Shown: piece by piece, positions 38,501 through 51,219 of the stretch | Position numbering within the stretch: the stretch's first letter is position 1 | Layout: each line of letters starts with the position of its first letter | Assembly: GCF_003945595.2 (NCBI RefSeq) | Contig: NW_024104665.1 | Coordinates: 3,933,363 to 3,997,362 of the forward strand | Reading direction: 5' to 3' | Source of the DNA: Pipra filicauda | Taxonomy: Eukaryota; Chordata; Aves; Passeriformes; Pipridae | DNA length: 64,000 nt | Notes under the pieces: generated by a model | What the model was told of the DNA's origin: nothing | The model's input: only the letters and a program-made list of their open reading frames with translations | The model's database searches: none | Made by a program: the position numbers and the translations under genes

Positions 38501-39349
38501 AGAGATTTTACATATGGAAATAAATATGCTGGAAGTTATTATAAAGGATATATAATACCCCTTAGCCTGCGAATAGCAGTGTGCTAGGGTATTTTTCCTA
38601 TTCATAACCTCCTTTCCCAGGATGAATGTTTTGTCATCAAGAACTTAGTAACATCTGCAACTCAAATATCTCATTGCCTCTTATCTGCTACTAAAAATTG
38701 AGATGAGGGACATTTTTTCTGTTTGTTGGTAGTGTGGTTTTATTTTATCCGAAAGTACCATTTTTTGATTCCAAGGGATAATAGGATTGTATATCTACTT
38801 TAATTACCTTATTTTATGGCTTGAGAAACCAAGACCTTGATTTCTTGAGCGTGTATTTTCCAGGTATGTTAGCTATTCAAAGATCCTCCCTCCCTCTTTC
38901 TGAAATTTGTCTTCCCTGATCACTGCTCCATAGCTCATTACTATTCATATAGAGTTGCCCTCTTGCTGCTCGTTGTATGTCTGCAAGGACACATATTAGA
39001 TAGTTAAGGCAGCAGCTGAATGACCTGAATAATAATGTGTAATGCAAGATCCAGAAATAAACAATATAAACAGGAAAAATTACTGCAGCTTTGAAATGGC
39101 TAATTATATTGCACTTCATGTATTTTATGATACATCCTATTTGATATCTAATTACAAGTACATTTCCTATGCAATCCTTTTTATTTCTCAAGACCTTATT
39201 CTGTCACCCATATTCTCACTGAATAGTTGCTTTAAACGGTACCTATTCGCTATTGTCTGGTGCAGACAAGAGCACTGATCAGCTGTGCTGGAAATTGTCA
39301 TCTATGTTATGTATTAGAGAATTTGGCCTTGATGATATGCAAAGCCTTT
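35585..39349. other. Non-coding stretch with weak exon-like signals
   Basis: No gene is recognised. Two strong-looking plus-strand splice acceptors occur close together near 37317 and 37473 (see findings). A 12-T run lies at 38483-38494. A run of 12 A at 39350-39361 borders the candidate minus-strand exon. Confidence 0.5.
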
Positions 39350-39609
39350 AAAAAAAAAAAATCCTTCTCCTTTCTTCATTTTGCATGCTGACACCGGTAC
39401 GTTCCATTTCAGAAGGAGATATGGAAGGCACTGAACTCCTGGTTTCACTGTCATTTCTATATGAGCTCAGCAAGACATTGGTGCTCCTACTTCTGCATGT
39501 GTCGTGTTGCCCATATATTTTCTTTTGACAAGGTCCATCAGTTGAACACTTAAAACTACCGCAGGAGTTACCTTCCACTTGTCGTGTAGGTGGACTTTCA
39601 TTGATAGAC
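39350..39609 (-). other. Candidate minus-strand exon (unproven)
   Basis: On the minus strand a strong splice acceptor, a long pyrimidine-rich tract ending TCTCACTTTCAG at about 39621-39610, is followed at once by an open frame from 39608 to a TAA at 39348-39350. That is 86 sense codons after a one-base phase remainder. The translation has no long hydrophobic run. It is rich in Ser, Arg, Thr and Glu with four Cys near its start, the composition of a disordered cytoplasmic segment. The stop falls inside a run of 12 T. A good donor, AAG|GTAACT, at about 39569 would instead make a 41-base exon, leaving the rest intronic. No protein family was recognised and no partner exon is certain in the window. 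It is the best exon candidate here but remains speculative. Confidence 0.2.
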
Positions 39610-42600
39610 CTGAAAGTGAGAGATAAAAATCTAAATTAAAACACCTCCTAGTCTGTTGTGATCATCGCTGTAAAGGAGCTAGAGAGCCATGTCATGTGCC
39701 AAGGAACAACTCCAGTAGAACACCTGGGATGCAGAAATAGTACAACAGAGAACATTTATCTTTGATTACAGGAGAGGAACTATTAAGCAGGGCAGAATTT
39801 TATCTCTTGGAGATAATTAGTAAACCATAGAGAATCTTAGATTCATGCCTGGAGATGTAATTGTAGTACAACTACAAGAAAAATCTGCAATACTGACTTT
39901 TGATCCACATGGTTTTTTAGGCTGAAGGTTTGGTATTGAAACTGGGAGAATAGAATGAAAAATTGTCTTAGGTCAATGCTGGATTGTTTTGAAAAAAGCC
40001 AGGAAACATTATGCAACTTCGAATCTGTTCTCTTATTTACTATGCATTTGTGTATTTCCGGGTTTGTGTTGTTTAGTAGAATATGATATATTTGAAACTT
40101 TGTCCATATTTCTTCAAATGTACATTGCCAAGTTAGCCTACTGTCTACAAAATTTTTGTTCCACTGAAATACAGGGAAAAGAAATTGGATAACAGGGAAC
40201 ATTCAGTATATTAGGGATTTCACTGTGAGTAGATTCCACTTAGACATTAAATTCTGGAATTCCAAAGATCTGTATACTATAGCTACCATGCACATAAATA
40301 ATTGCCTTCTGAAATAATAATAGTAATCCCGTTCCTCTTCCATTTCCTTTTTGTGAAAATTCATGAGCTCCCACTTCTCTTTTATTTGTGAGCTGTTCTG
40401 AGGTAAAAGGAGTTCTTTGCTCTGCCTTCCCCCCCATTTTCCCTGTTAATGACTATTCCCTTTTGCCTGGTAATTTCCAGAAACTTTTAATCTTTGTCTT
40501 GTTGCTTAAATTTAATTATCTCCAAGCAAAAAACTGACTCCAGCACTGCCTATGTATTCTGTAATCAGTTAAAATTTCTACTTCAATCTCAGAAAATTCC
40601 CTCAGTGGGAAGTCAGGGAACATATTTTTCCAAGATATGAGAATAATTATTACTGACATATGCAAATTGAAGACTGGATGCGTGTCCATCAGAGGAGAGA
40701 ACTTCCAAAAGCCAGAGCTAGCAGGAACCTCAAGAACAAAGTGCTAGGATCAGGGAATTTTTGAGGCAGTCAACCTGAAGCTTTGCTCACTTCTGTTAAG
40801 TCTAAACTTTATACTAATCCTAGGGTCTTAAGAAGTAATGTTGTTCACAACACATAGTGTGGTGAATGGCATTTATTTTCATAGATGGTTTGAAGTGCCA
40901 TTTAGAAGCCTGGACTGTCTTTCTTAGTATTGTTTGTGTATGCATGTTTATTGGTTTCCTTGTTATTTTGGACTTGGCATCTGAAATTTGTTACGTTGCA
41001 ACACCTGTCAGTAAACAAAAAAGCTGCCTTTATTTAGTTATATTGAATTAATTTTAGTTCAACTGCAAAATAAGGGAAGTTGTCTTCTTTTCCTCCATTA
41101 TCTGTGTTTTATTTTGTGGTTTTAAAATACAAAGTCATTCTAGAGCTTTAAAGCTGAGTTTTAACAGTATTATCGAAGGCAACTCAGCTTATCCATTTTT
41201 GGGACTTCATTCTAGGTGAGTTAACGGGCTTTTCATCCTGATCCCTTCTGTTGTTTGCAGTTGAATTTAAGGTGTTTAAACTACAATACTAATGGTAAAC
41301 TGGATTTTCTGCTGATTTTGTTCTTTAGAAGTGGAATTTAAATCTTGCTTATTAATGTTTGATATAAAGAAACAAAACTCCTGAAATGTGTCTGTTCAGT
41401 ATTTCTCACTTTGTGGAATTGCTGTCCTTATAAAGGTAAAAAAGGAACACAAGAAAAACTTTATTCCTAAAAGATTATTTTACATGTACTTTCAAGATTA
41501 CTTTCAAGTGTACATAATAATTCCTCATGGATAATTACATGCAGGTTTTAATGAAGCTTGTTCTTATTCTTGTGCATGTACTGTGGCATTTCATCTCAGA
41601 TGGGACGTGGCTCAGAATCAGGTCCACAGAAACACCACAGGTACCACAAACTTCACCACAGATATCAACCAGACTTCATATGCCTAGGGTTGTTGTGGAG
41701 AAAATACTCCAAATTCTCCCTGTCTCACTTGGTTCTTCTGTGGCTCACTGAAAAAGCTGAAAACGCCTGCCAGCTGCTTTCCCTTCTATCCACTCCTACC
41801 CATTGTGAAGGTTGTTTCTGGAACTATTTCAATGAGTTTGTACATATGGCTTTCTATTAGATGGGATCAATAATTCCTATAGCAATAGCTGAATCCTCTA
41901 ACCATTTCAGGTGTTCTGGGATACTGTTATATTATCAAAAAGTCCGATTCTGCAGAATTTGAGAAAATGATTTTACTTGGTATTGGTATGTTTGTTGTGG
42001 TGTCATGAATAGTATACCCACAGGTTCCTATTTCCAAAAAGCATTTAGTGGGGGTTTAATATAGCTTGTAAATCTATCTAGATTAAATGAAAAGTACACA
42101 GAAACTTACAATCTCAACTGCAATGAGTCATTTCAGTGGTGTTTTCAAATATAAGGATCCAGAGCAAGAGCTGATTTAACAAAAAAAGAATGTGATCCCA
42201 TAGGTTACAAACTTGCGAAGTACGTTTCCAAAAGGTTTTGCTGGGGAATTTCGTCTGTGCAGTACAGGTAGCCTTTGGGTGAGGAAACCTAAGGGAGACA
42301 CTGGCACTGGAGTCTGTTCTGCCCTGCTGCAGCCCCCTTACACTCCTCCACTGCTTCCTGCACATGGTGCTGACCTGCACCAGCACCCGTCTGCAAACCC
42401 TCTGGACGGTGCAGCTGCTGCAGCTCCACCACGGCAAATGTGATTACCTCAGTGTAGAACGCCTTTTAGGGAGCAGTGCTATTGATTTTGGAATAATGGT
42501 CCTTTTATGTTTCACTTATTTTTCAGCTTTCAGCGATTGGCTTTTTGTTATTATTGCTCCCATGGACCTATTTCAAAACCAGCACAATATTTGCAGTTCA

Positions 42601-43308
42601 GCAGAAATAAATGGCAAGGAGCATCCTCTGTCTCTTCAATGAATAATGAAGGAGGAAGGGGAGGATTTGGTCTGTAAAATCAGTAAATATATTGATGAGA
42701 AGGACAGGAAGGAATTTAATGCTTGTGACTCTACGTAAACCTTCTTAATTCTATGAAAGAAGAAATTTGGTTTTTAAAATTATTTGAAGGCAGATTTTTT
42801 GAGTACCCATTGGAAAAAGAAAAAGTGTAGGGATTATAAATTAAGTGTTGCTTCCATTTGCAGGACTTAACAAACAGAGAAAAAAAAATCTAAAAAAATG
42901 TAGTAGACTTTCATGGCTTTTCTACAGTGGCGGCTACAGTGGGAGAGCTATTTCTGCCACTGGCCTCAGAACTCCTTGGACTCAGAAGCTCTGAGCACGA
43001 GAGCCCTGAGGCTCTCTGCTTGCAGGTGTACAGTCCCTTCCCACTGACAACTAACTTATTTAAATACTTTGCCCTAACTAAAAGAACTTCTGCCTGCCTA
43101 CCAGCAAGCAGCTTTCTACCTCGTCTCACCAGTCTGGATTTGTATCCTTGCTCAACTGGTTGTAGATCAAAATACCCTTCAACTTTTTAGTCAGCAAATG
43201 ACCTTCTGAACTGAGGACCTTTTACTCTCTTCTTACTCTCAGTAGCTGGCCTTTCGTTGGTATTTTTACTAGTGCTTTTAGGTTTACACTGCATGGACCC
43301 TGATAACC

Positions 43309-43324
43309 TTAAGGTTAACCTTAA
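43309..43324. repeat. Perfect 16-bp palindrome
   Basis: TTAAGGTTAACCTTAA is its own reverse complement with no spacer, and it overlaps a second palindrome, AACCTTAAGGTT, at 43305-43316. It could serve as a dimeric protein site or be chance. No known consensus is matched with confidence. Confidence 0.95.
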
Positions 43325-45339
43325 CAAAACAACAGTATCTTTCCAGTAAAAGTGACAAGTAGTGTGTTGTAAGGATGAGTTATGCGACACAGGCTCATAT
43401 GCTAAGTAGTATGTGAACTAAGACTGTCAGTAGTCTCCATGAGTACTCACCAACAGGGTGGCGAGAACCATGTTTTCATAACAGTGGGTATGTTTGATGG
43501 TTTTGAGTGGAACTCTCTCCCCTGCCAAACATCTGTCAGCTGTAAACCTGAGCTGTGCATACCGTGAAAGAAACCTAGCACAGCAAGGAACTTAATGTAA
43601 GATGGCACTCCTTTGTATGCAAGTACTAGATTGAACAGTTTTTCTCTTCCAGCTGAAAAAAAAGTACAGCACTGGCAATTAGAATGATAGTGCTTTGGGG
43701 GGAGGGTTGAAAAGGAATGCTGTTCTATACTAGTGCTAAAAGCAGAGATAAGGACTTCATGAATGCTTGTTGTAAAGTGGGGTTAACCCTGCCTGACAGC
43801 CTGCCTACCAGTTTGCAAAATTCATGTTCTGTTTCTGATTGATGGACTTAGAGAATAGTCTGTGAACCAGGTTGGGGTAGGTGCTGCTGCAAAAATTAAT
43901 GAGCTTTTGCCTGTATTCAACAGCAGCTGAAATCACATGAATATCACTGATCTTTTATTTTTAAAATTAGGTCAGAGTTTAACCTTATAAACAAAAACTG
44001 TAACTTTTTCTCCGCATTAAATCATTACAACATATGATGGACTTGAATAGGGTGGATGGGAGTAGGAATAATTTCTCTTCTAATAAGAAGCAGCCCTGCC
44101 ACCCTGAGAATGCCCAACTGGGATATTTTTTCCTTTTGGTGAATTGCAAGAAATAGAATCCCGTTATTATTTCTAAGAGTGTCAATTATTGATTGGGAAA
44201 GGTGATACATTGTAATTTTTTTAAAAAATTTGACCATCCTGTGTCATGTGGTTTGATCACAGTGGAGTTCTGGAGCTCTGGAGATGGCACTGAGACATGA
44301 CAAAAATCTGTTAGAGATTTAGAGATGTGTACAGCAGAGAAGTAGGAAATATTTAGGGATTTTATTATCACAGAGTACTTCCATCTTTTATACAATTTTC
44401 CAAATAATTACATCCTTCTATGGAATTCTCTGTGCCGTAGCAATCCATCCTGTTTTTAATCACAATGTTCTGAGGAATAATCAATAATGTAATTTTTATG
44501 TCCTCTAGGAAATATTTAGTGACATGAACTAGAAAAGCTTTCTAAACTTGGAGTGTGAAAGTTCTTCCACAGAGTCAAACTTCTTAAGAAACTTCTGATT
44601 CTCACATAGTGGAGATGGCAGTTTGAAAAAGGCAATAAATAATTTTTTAATCAAAAATGAGATGACTGCAATTTCAAGTCATAAACAAAATGCAGAGCAG
44701 TTAGAAAGTGCATGATAATTCTGACCTGGTTGCTTCCCACTGCAGCAGGTTTTATTTATACATTCATATTGGTATTCCTGTAAAATGTTATTGAATTTAC
44801 TTTGACTAATGTGAGAAATATCCATTTAGTGTTAGTCTGATACTGAAAACTATGTTTGATATCACAAGCACAAAAGCATCCTGTCATCTTTTTTGTCTTT
44901 TGAGAAGTTCCCCAAGCCAGCCAGTTGTTAATATAAAAATTATAGAGCATAATAAAGAAGAAATTGAAAGAGGATTAAATTCCTGAGATGAATTAACACT
45001 GTAATAAATAAAGATGAGATAACTCACTGATGGACACACTGCAGACACAGGGTTATGGTGTCCACTTTTTTGTACTTTGAGGTTGGGTTTGGTGCTACGT
45101 TTTAGCAAGGTTTATATGGCCTCACATGAGTTTTAGCTGAGCAGGAATCAGTGGGCATTGTTGAAACAGCCAGGCTTGTAAGAGTTAAGCTGCATTTTTA
45201 AAAGCATCTGTCCTTCTCTAGGCATATCTTCAATGAAAGGAAAATTGGGTTGAAAAATATTATTGCTACATAATAAGCCAGAGAATGCTTTACTGGAACA
45301 GCAAAACTTAGAAATATTGCAGTGGCTGTAAAGCATTAA

Positions 45340-45352
45340 ATATATATATATA
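45340..45352. repeat. (AT)n dinucleotide repeat
   Basis: An uninterrupted 13-base AT alternation inside AT-rich sequence. Confidence 0.8.
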
Positions 45353-45629
45353 AAAATATGTTAGTTGTTGCAGCTAAAAGCAAGTAGAGATATTTGTGTT
45401 TGTTACGAGTGACTTACCAGATGAAATTTTGAGAGAATGCAGAGAACAGTGTAGAGCATCAGATAATATTATAGAAGTGTTAGCCAATTTTAATTACTAA
45501 GCATTCTTTGCCTGCTCCAACCTTCCTTGTGTGTCTGGCTTTCAAGGAGATTTTCCAGACCTTTTTTTGGGGGGGGATTTTAATTTTGGGGTTTTGTTCA
45601 ACTTTTTTATGTTACCATTTCCCACTGGT

Positions 45630-46620
45630 GGTAGAGTGGGTTGACCCCATACGGCACCTAGGAGGTGAGGAGTTAAGACCTGTCCCCAGCTGTCAGACAC
45701 CCCACAGCTGCTGCCAGCAATCCAACAATACAGCTTAATAGAGCAGTGGGAGTTTCTTGCGGTGTGGGGGTTGCTAACAAGGCTAACTGGCACCATGCAC
45801 TTCATTCTCAGTGGCTGGAGGACATGAACCATGAGGAGGCAGCGGCTTGGTGAGGAGTTGGTGGTCCAGGCAGGGAAATAAACAAGCTAGGTTGGAGTGG
45901 TTAGTGTCCAATGTGCAGCAGTACCTCTATACAAGGTGGCAATGACCTTTGTCGGCAGAAGGAAAGCTTTTGAAGAAAGAAACATTAATTGTGAGATGTA
46001 GGTCCCTGCCTGCCAGCTGCCTCACCTGCCTTAAGGGCAGGCTATCCCGAAATCTGTGCCCGTGAGAGCTGACATAGGCTCTTGGGCACCTGATGCGATT
46101 CATCAATGAAATTCTGTGCTTTGGTCCTTTGTGGTGTAAGACTAGCACCTTGGCATCTTTCACAGCCCTTTATCTAGTCTCTCGTAGTAGCTTTAGGCTG
46201 TGCAATTCTGTGCTTGCCCCTTGCAGCTGCAGTTCTCTGGACAGTAGTGGATTTCCAGCCTCATGAGAAGCGCTGGCCATGGTTGCACTGAGTTGCTGCT
46301 GGGACTCCTGCTTTGTAGGTGGTAATGGTGGGGAAAGAGAGGTGCCAGTGATCCTTGCACTGTGCAGGTCTCACATGTCAGTGATGAGTGCTGAATGCCA
46401 CAGCGTTCCCACGCCTCAGCTGGGCTTCCGTGGTTAGGCAGCGCAGGGACCCACAGCCACCCACAGGTGCTGATGCTGCTACAAAAGCTGGAGGCCCAGC
46501 AGTGCTTCCCTTGCAAAACTGCAAAGCACCACTGCAGATGCTGTGGGAAGTCAAAGCCTCAAGACCTGGGACAAACATAAGTCCTGAAGAGTTTCTTCTC
46601 CCATGGCGGAAGGTGAGAAA
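45630..46620. other. GC-richer block of about 1 kb, unknown nature
   Basis: This kilobase stands out from both flanks by higher G+C and by having open frames on both strands (for example minus 46163-45927, 46516-46193, 46719-46378 and plus 46388-46702). The translations are Cys-, Pro- and Ala-rich and unrecognised, and the frames overlap each other, so base composition rather than coding probably explains them. Abrupt composition edges suggest an inserted element such as an LTR remnant or a local GC-rich regulatory block. No terminal repeats, primer-binding site or target duplication could be fixed by eye. No CpG-island character was seen because CpG remains sparse. Confidence 0.3.
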
Positions 46621-49600
46621 GGAAAGCCATTGGACAATATTGTGCAGAGCAATAGCATTCACATTCAACTTTATTTTCTTTTCCTGTGTCTTTTGTGTCT
46701 GAGGTTTTCTATCCTGCATCAGCCTACTCAGAAATACAGCACCGTGCAGCAGTCGAGTATGCTGGGCATTTCAAGGTCTAATATGTTAATATAGAACCAA
46801 AGTGTTTGGTTTTCTACAGCGGCATGTAGAATTAGATATGTATTTAGACCGGTGATTTTGGACTTTTTTATTTCATGTGTTTTCTTCTTAAATCTCATTT
46901 CTGCTGTAGATGTTCCTAATGGGAAGGATTAAACAGAATCATGGAAGAAAATTAAGGATTCTAAAGTAAAACTCATTTTAGTAAAAAAGTTAAGCAGATA
47001 GTAACCCATTTATAAGTTTTATACTGTTCTGTGTTTGTAGACTAGAACTGCTCATATTAGCTTTTTTTAATTTGCTTTATGTGTAACAAAGTGTATGAAA
47101 CTAAAACTAGGAAAGCTTTCTGTTATTTTGTTTCTGGGAAGGGTAGGTCTTCTTGGATGTGTTACTCTCATATTGACCTTTGACAGGGCCAACAGGATTT
47201 TGGATCGGAGTTGTAGCTGAAGTTGTTCTGTTTAAACTAATAGCACAAATGTTTAATAGACTGTTTCCAAGTTGCTATAGTAACACACTTGATTTTCTTT
47301 TCAAACATACATCTACTTTAAATTCTAACTTTTAAATCAGATATTGAGTCATGTTGAATTATTGAAAAGTTATCAGTTTATAACTTTTTAGAAAATGACC
47401 AGCATGCTACTGATGGTCAAGTCCTGATGAGCTGCTTACATTTTTTTGAATCATCTGCTGCTTTCTGTTTCATTTTGTCTTTCCACAAGTTTGTTTGTTG
47501 GGGAAGAAAGAAAATTAGATTGTAACTCCTTTTTCATTGAAAACCAATGTAGTTACAAAAAAATCTGACTTCTGCTTGGAGTGAAAAACCTTGTGTATAT
47601 GGAAGGCCTATTTGTTGCAAATGAGTTAATTTTTGAGAATAGAATTGCAATTATTCTTTAAAGTGAATGAATTGCTACCTTTTCCTTTAGCTTCCTATTT
47701 ATTTATCTGTTTATTTATTTGAAATTTGTGAGGATAATTTTCTTCTTAATCCTCAGAATTGATTTCTTAAGGTTATTTAGGAAACAAGAGATATACAGAC
47801 ATGCAAATCATAAAGAAGTTTTCTTCTCTTTTTTTTCTTCTTTCTTCTCAGAAAAGGCACTGCCCTAGAAAGAGGGCAGTTAGCATGGAGGTAACACTCA
47901 TGGCACCAGTCCAAATGGATATGATTTTTGGTTCATGCTCATACTCCTTTATCCAAAAAAGCTGTATTTTATTAATGACTGTTTTTTCTGTTTAGATTTT
48001 TGGGGGGTTGGGGGCTGTTGTTCTGGTTTAGATTTTGTGGGGTTTAAAAAACTACATAGTTGTGATTCTGCCAGTATTCCTGACTATAACAATACAGAAA
48101 GCCTTTCCACCAAGTTTAATGTCAGGGAGGGTCCACGCCTTTCCAACTTGGACCTAAAAATCCTTTCCTTCTTTCTTAATTGCCTTACAAAATGGCCTGC
48201 TCCTGCAAAACTGCTTCCTTGTCGTGTAGGATGAATGGCTATACAAATTCTCTCCAGGAGAGAAATACAGACAGTTTGGAAAAAAGAACTTTGGGTGGAA
48301 GCTTCAGAAACACCAAGTTGACTAAAAACATAGATTTCTCTGAAAAGCAGAGAGATGTGAGTGTCTATATCACCTTGGGAGGGTGTTTGAGTGTGACGGC
48401 TTTCCAGGTTGAGCTTGCTCGAGGAGGGGTCATGCTTCCAGATCTACTGGATGTTTCTGAATGTCTTATTGTATAAATTAAGAAAATAGATGGAGAAAAC
48501 AGGTGGAAATCTCTCTGGGGGATTTTGTTTTTAACTTGCTATAATGGTTTAATAGTTAGCAGTTAGAGCTAAGCAGGTGTTTTAAGAGCTCTTATTTAAC
48601 AATTATCACTCATTTCCGGGCTTCCTGTTTGTTCAGGCTGCTGGAGAACATCACAAAATCAGCCAACTGCTCTCAAAATCTTTTTTAACCCTTTGTCATC
48701 CAGTGAAGCTGGGGAAGACCCTCTGTCAAAGAGCCACGTGGCTGAAGGATAAAGGACATAGCTGTTGTGGTGCAAAGACTGTCCAGCAAATGTAAACAAG
48801 GCTCTTGAAAATCTGGAAATGCATAGGAGCATTACATCATTGTAAAAAGATTGTATAATTTTTTCATCTCTTTGATTAGTATTTTGGATCAATTATAGGG
48901 AAGGAACCTAAGGGAAGTTCATGGAGCTCATAGAAGTTGGAGGTTTTTCTTGGTTTTTTTTGTTGTGGGTTTGTTTTTTTTTTCCTACTCTCTTAACTTT
49001 TTCCTTTAATTATTAGCCCAGGACATGATAGACACATGAGGATCTATAAAGATGATGGCATTACTTAACCATTCTTCAAAAGCTCATGTATGCTCCAAAT
49101 ATTCTTTGTTCTGAATCATTATAATAGATTAGTATTTAGAAAAAAAAATTAGAAAATCATGAAAGATTTCCTTTTGTCTTTAGCAATTACTGTTCTGTTG
49201 ATAATATGCAAATGAGTTTTTCATCTACTCAGAACTATTTTTCAATTGATTACTGCTGAACTATGGTGAAAATATAATCTTAATCAAGATTTTAATATTA
49301 AAACACTGAGAGCGCTCTGGAGTTTGGTATTTGGACACAGAACAAACTGTAAGATTGGGAGGGCTTTTTTGGTTAGTAGTGTAACAAGTCTTATTGTCAA
49401 ATGGCTCATGTTAATATTATTTATTTATAAAATGAAATAAGTGTCAGCAGTTATTTTCTGAAGTGCATGTATAGGCTGCTTACTGCGTATGTCTGTTTTT
49501 TCAAGCTGAGTCTTTAAGAAACTGTCTCAGTATGTTCAAAAATCCTGCTGTTCTTCCATGAGAGATAAAAATGGAAAAAATGCTTTTGAGTCCTACTACA

Positions 49601-51203
49601 AGTTGTAGTGCCTCTGCATGTTGTAGAGACGGGTAAGAAAGGACCAGGTATCATTCAGTTCAAGAAATTCTCGTAGCAAGTTTAAAAGCATTACTGAATA
49701 TGATGTTACAAGCTTTCTTCAGTGAAAATCACAGAGCATTTTAGTTTTTCAGCTTTAACAGACTTGGGCTAGTTTTCATGATAAGGAAGCAGTACAAATG
49801 GGTAAAACCAATTTACATTAAGCATGTGAGTAGTAAAATAGATTTGCAGTCTAATATGCTATGAATTTGGTCTTCAAAAGAGAACAGGGAAAAAACACTG
49901 TATTTTTTTATGCTGGTTTGGGTACCTCCTTGGTTTCTTGGTAAAAAGTGTATAATAATTTCTCATGTTTCCTTTTAAGATAAAGTACATATTCTAGGGA
50001 TTTCTACTCTCTCACATTTCCTGTTTGTTTTCTCATACCATGTCTAAAATCAAATTTGAGTTATTCATCAGCAGGAATTAATAAATCCTTATACTGTAAA
50101 CCTAAGGAAACAAAGCAACAGAAACCTGTGAATGGTGTCCAAAGAAAGGAACAAAAGTGTTTACTTGGAATGCCAAACAAGATTGTTATTCCTTGAAGTT
50201 ACCCAGAATAGGAGGTGGGTCTTTTATCCTGGAGCTGCTACATGGGCTCAGAGTTCTCACAGGCACCCTTCAGCAGTACTGCTGCAGAAATAACAATTCA
50301 TTACTCTTGTTGAGAACCTACATTGTCCTGTAATGTTTTGCCAGAGCTGCTCTACCGAGCTGAAAGCACTGTTGGCAGCAGAGTTGGACTTGATACTTCA
50401 AGCATCTGATTCAGCTTATGACAAGGTCAATATTTCTGTCCCAGGTACTCAGTGCTGGTTTGGGCTTATTTTTTTTCAAAGATGTGTTGAGGATTTGAAG
50501 GCACAGTCGAGGAGACTTTGAGTACTTGTTCCTTAAGTTATGTTTTGAAAACCTAGCCTCAGTTAATTTCAAGTGGAAGTTGTCCAAATGTAGATAAATT
50601 AGCTGATAGGTAGATGCTTATGAATGACAAATTTTTTATTTTTCTTCATCCAAGCATGCTAGTAGTTGAAAGGTTGCCTGAGTAGCATGTTAGATGCTGT
50701 CTTTGGGTATCATGGTCTTTGTCTTTTCCATCTAGTGATACATAATACGTGTTTTGCAGCTGGTGTCGCTTGGAACAGTCCTCCTCAAATGTTCTGACTC
50801 ACTGACTCTTCGGCTAGTGTCAAATCTCACATGATTGACGTGATCTCATTGTGTTTTATGGGAAGAAGTGATAGAAGAGTGAAGGTTTTGTGTAAGGTGT
50901 CTTTTTTACTCCTACTTTGCTTTTCTTTTTACTGTAAACAACATAAATGTCTTTGATCAATTTTAGATTTTTTAGGCTAACTATTTTGTATAGGTAGTAA
51001 AGACAAATAATTTACTATTGTGTAGTATGGGCAAAAAAATCACAGTTCAGACACTTGTTTACTTTTAATATATTCAGAAGGTTTAGTCAGTAAGGCTGTG
51101 ATAAAGGAGCATATCACATGTTTAAAAAACTTTGTTGTCTAGATAACTTGAGTTGACTTCTTTATAAAGAACTCTCTTCTTCATAAAGTCTACCTCTTGT
51201 GCC

Positions 51204-51219
51204 TTTTTTTTTTTTTTTT
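51204..51219 (+). repeat. Run of 16 T
   Basis: Sixteen consecutive T residues, followed by AAATTAAT. No associated retrocopy is recognised. Confidence 0.85.

Larger units (their letters stand above)
39622..45629. other. Non-coding stretch, no gene recognised
   Basis: No confident gene. A minus-strand frame of 119 codons (40202-39843) is entered by a pyrimidine-rich acceptor at about 40170 but has no clear donor and no recognised family. A GC-rich patch lies at about 42300-42435. An exon-like interval at 42928-43025, a 16-bp palindrome at 43309-43324 and an (AT)n at 45340-45352 are the other visible items. Two G-runs (8 at 45569-45576 and 4 at 45588-45591) close the stretch. Confidence 0.5.

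Noticed and set aside
42114..42443. Overlapping frames of 107, 76 and 92 codons on both strands at 42.1-42.6 kb
   Set aside because: They arise from one GC-rich patch with few stops. The Ala/Pro- and Cys-rich translations disagree between strands and match nothing known.
45542..46719. Several 61-113-codon frames on both strands as genes
   Set aside because: Mutually overlapping frames in a GC-richer block are explained by composition. The block itself is kept as an unknown feature.
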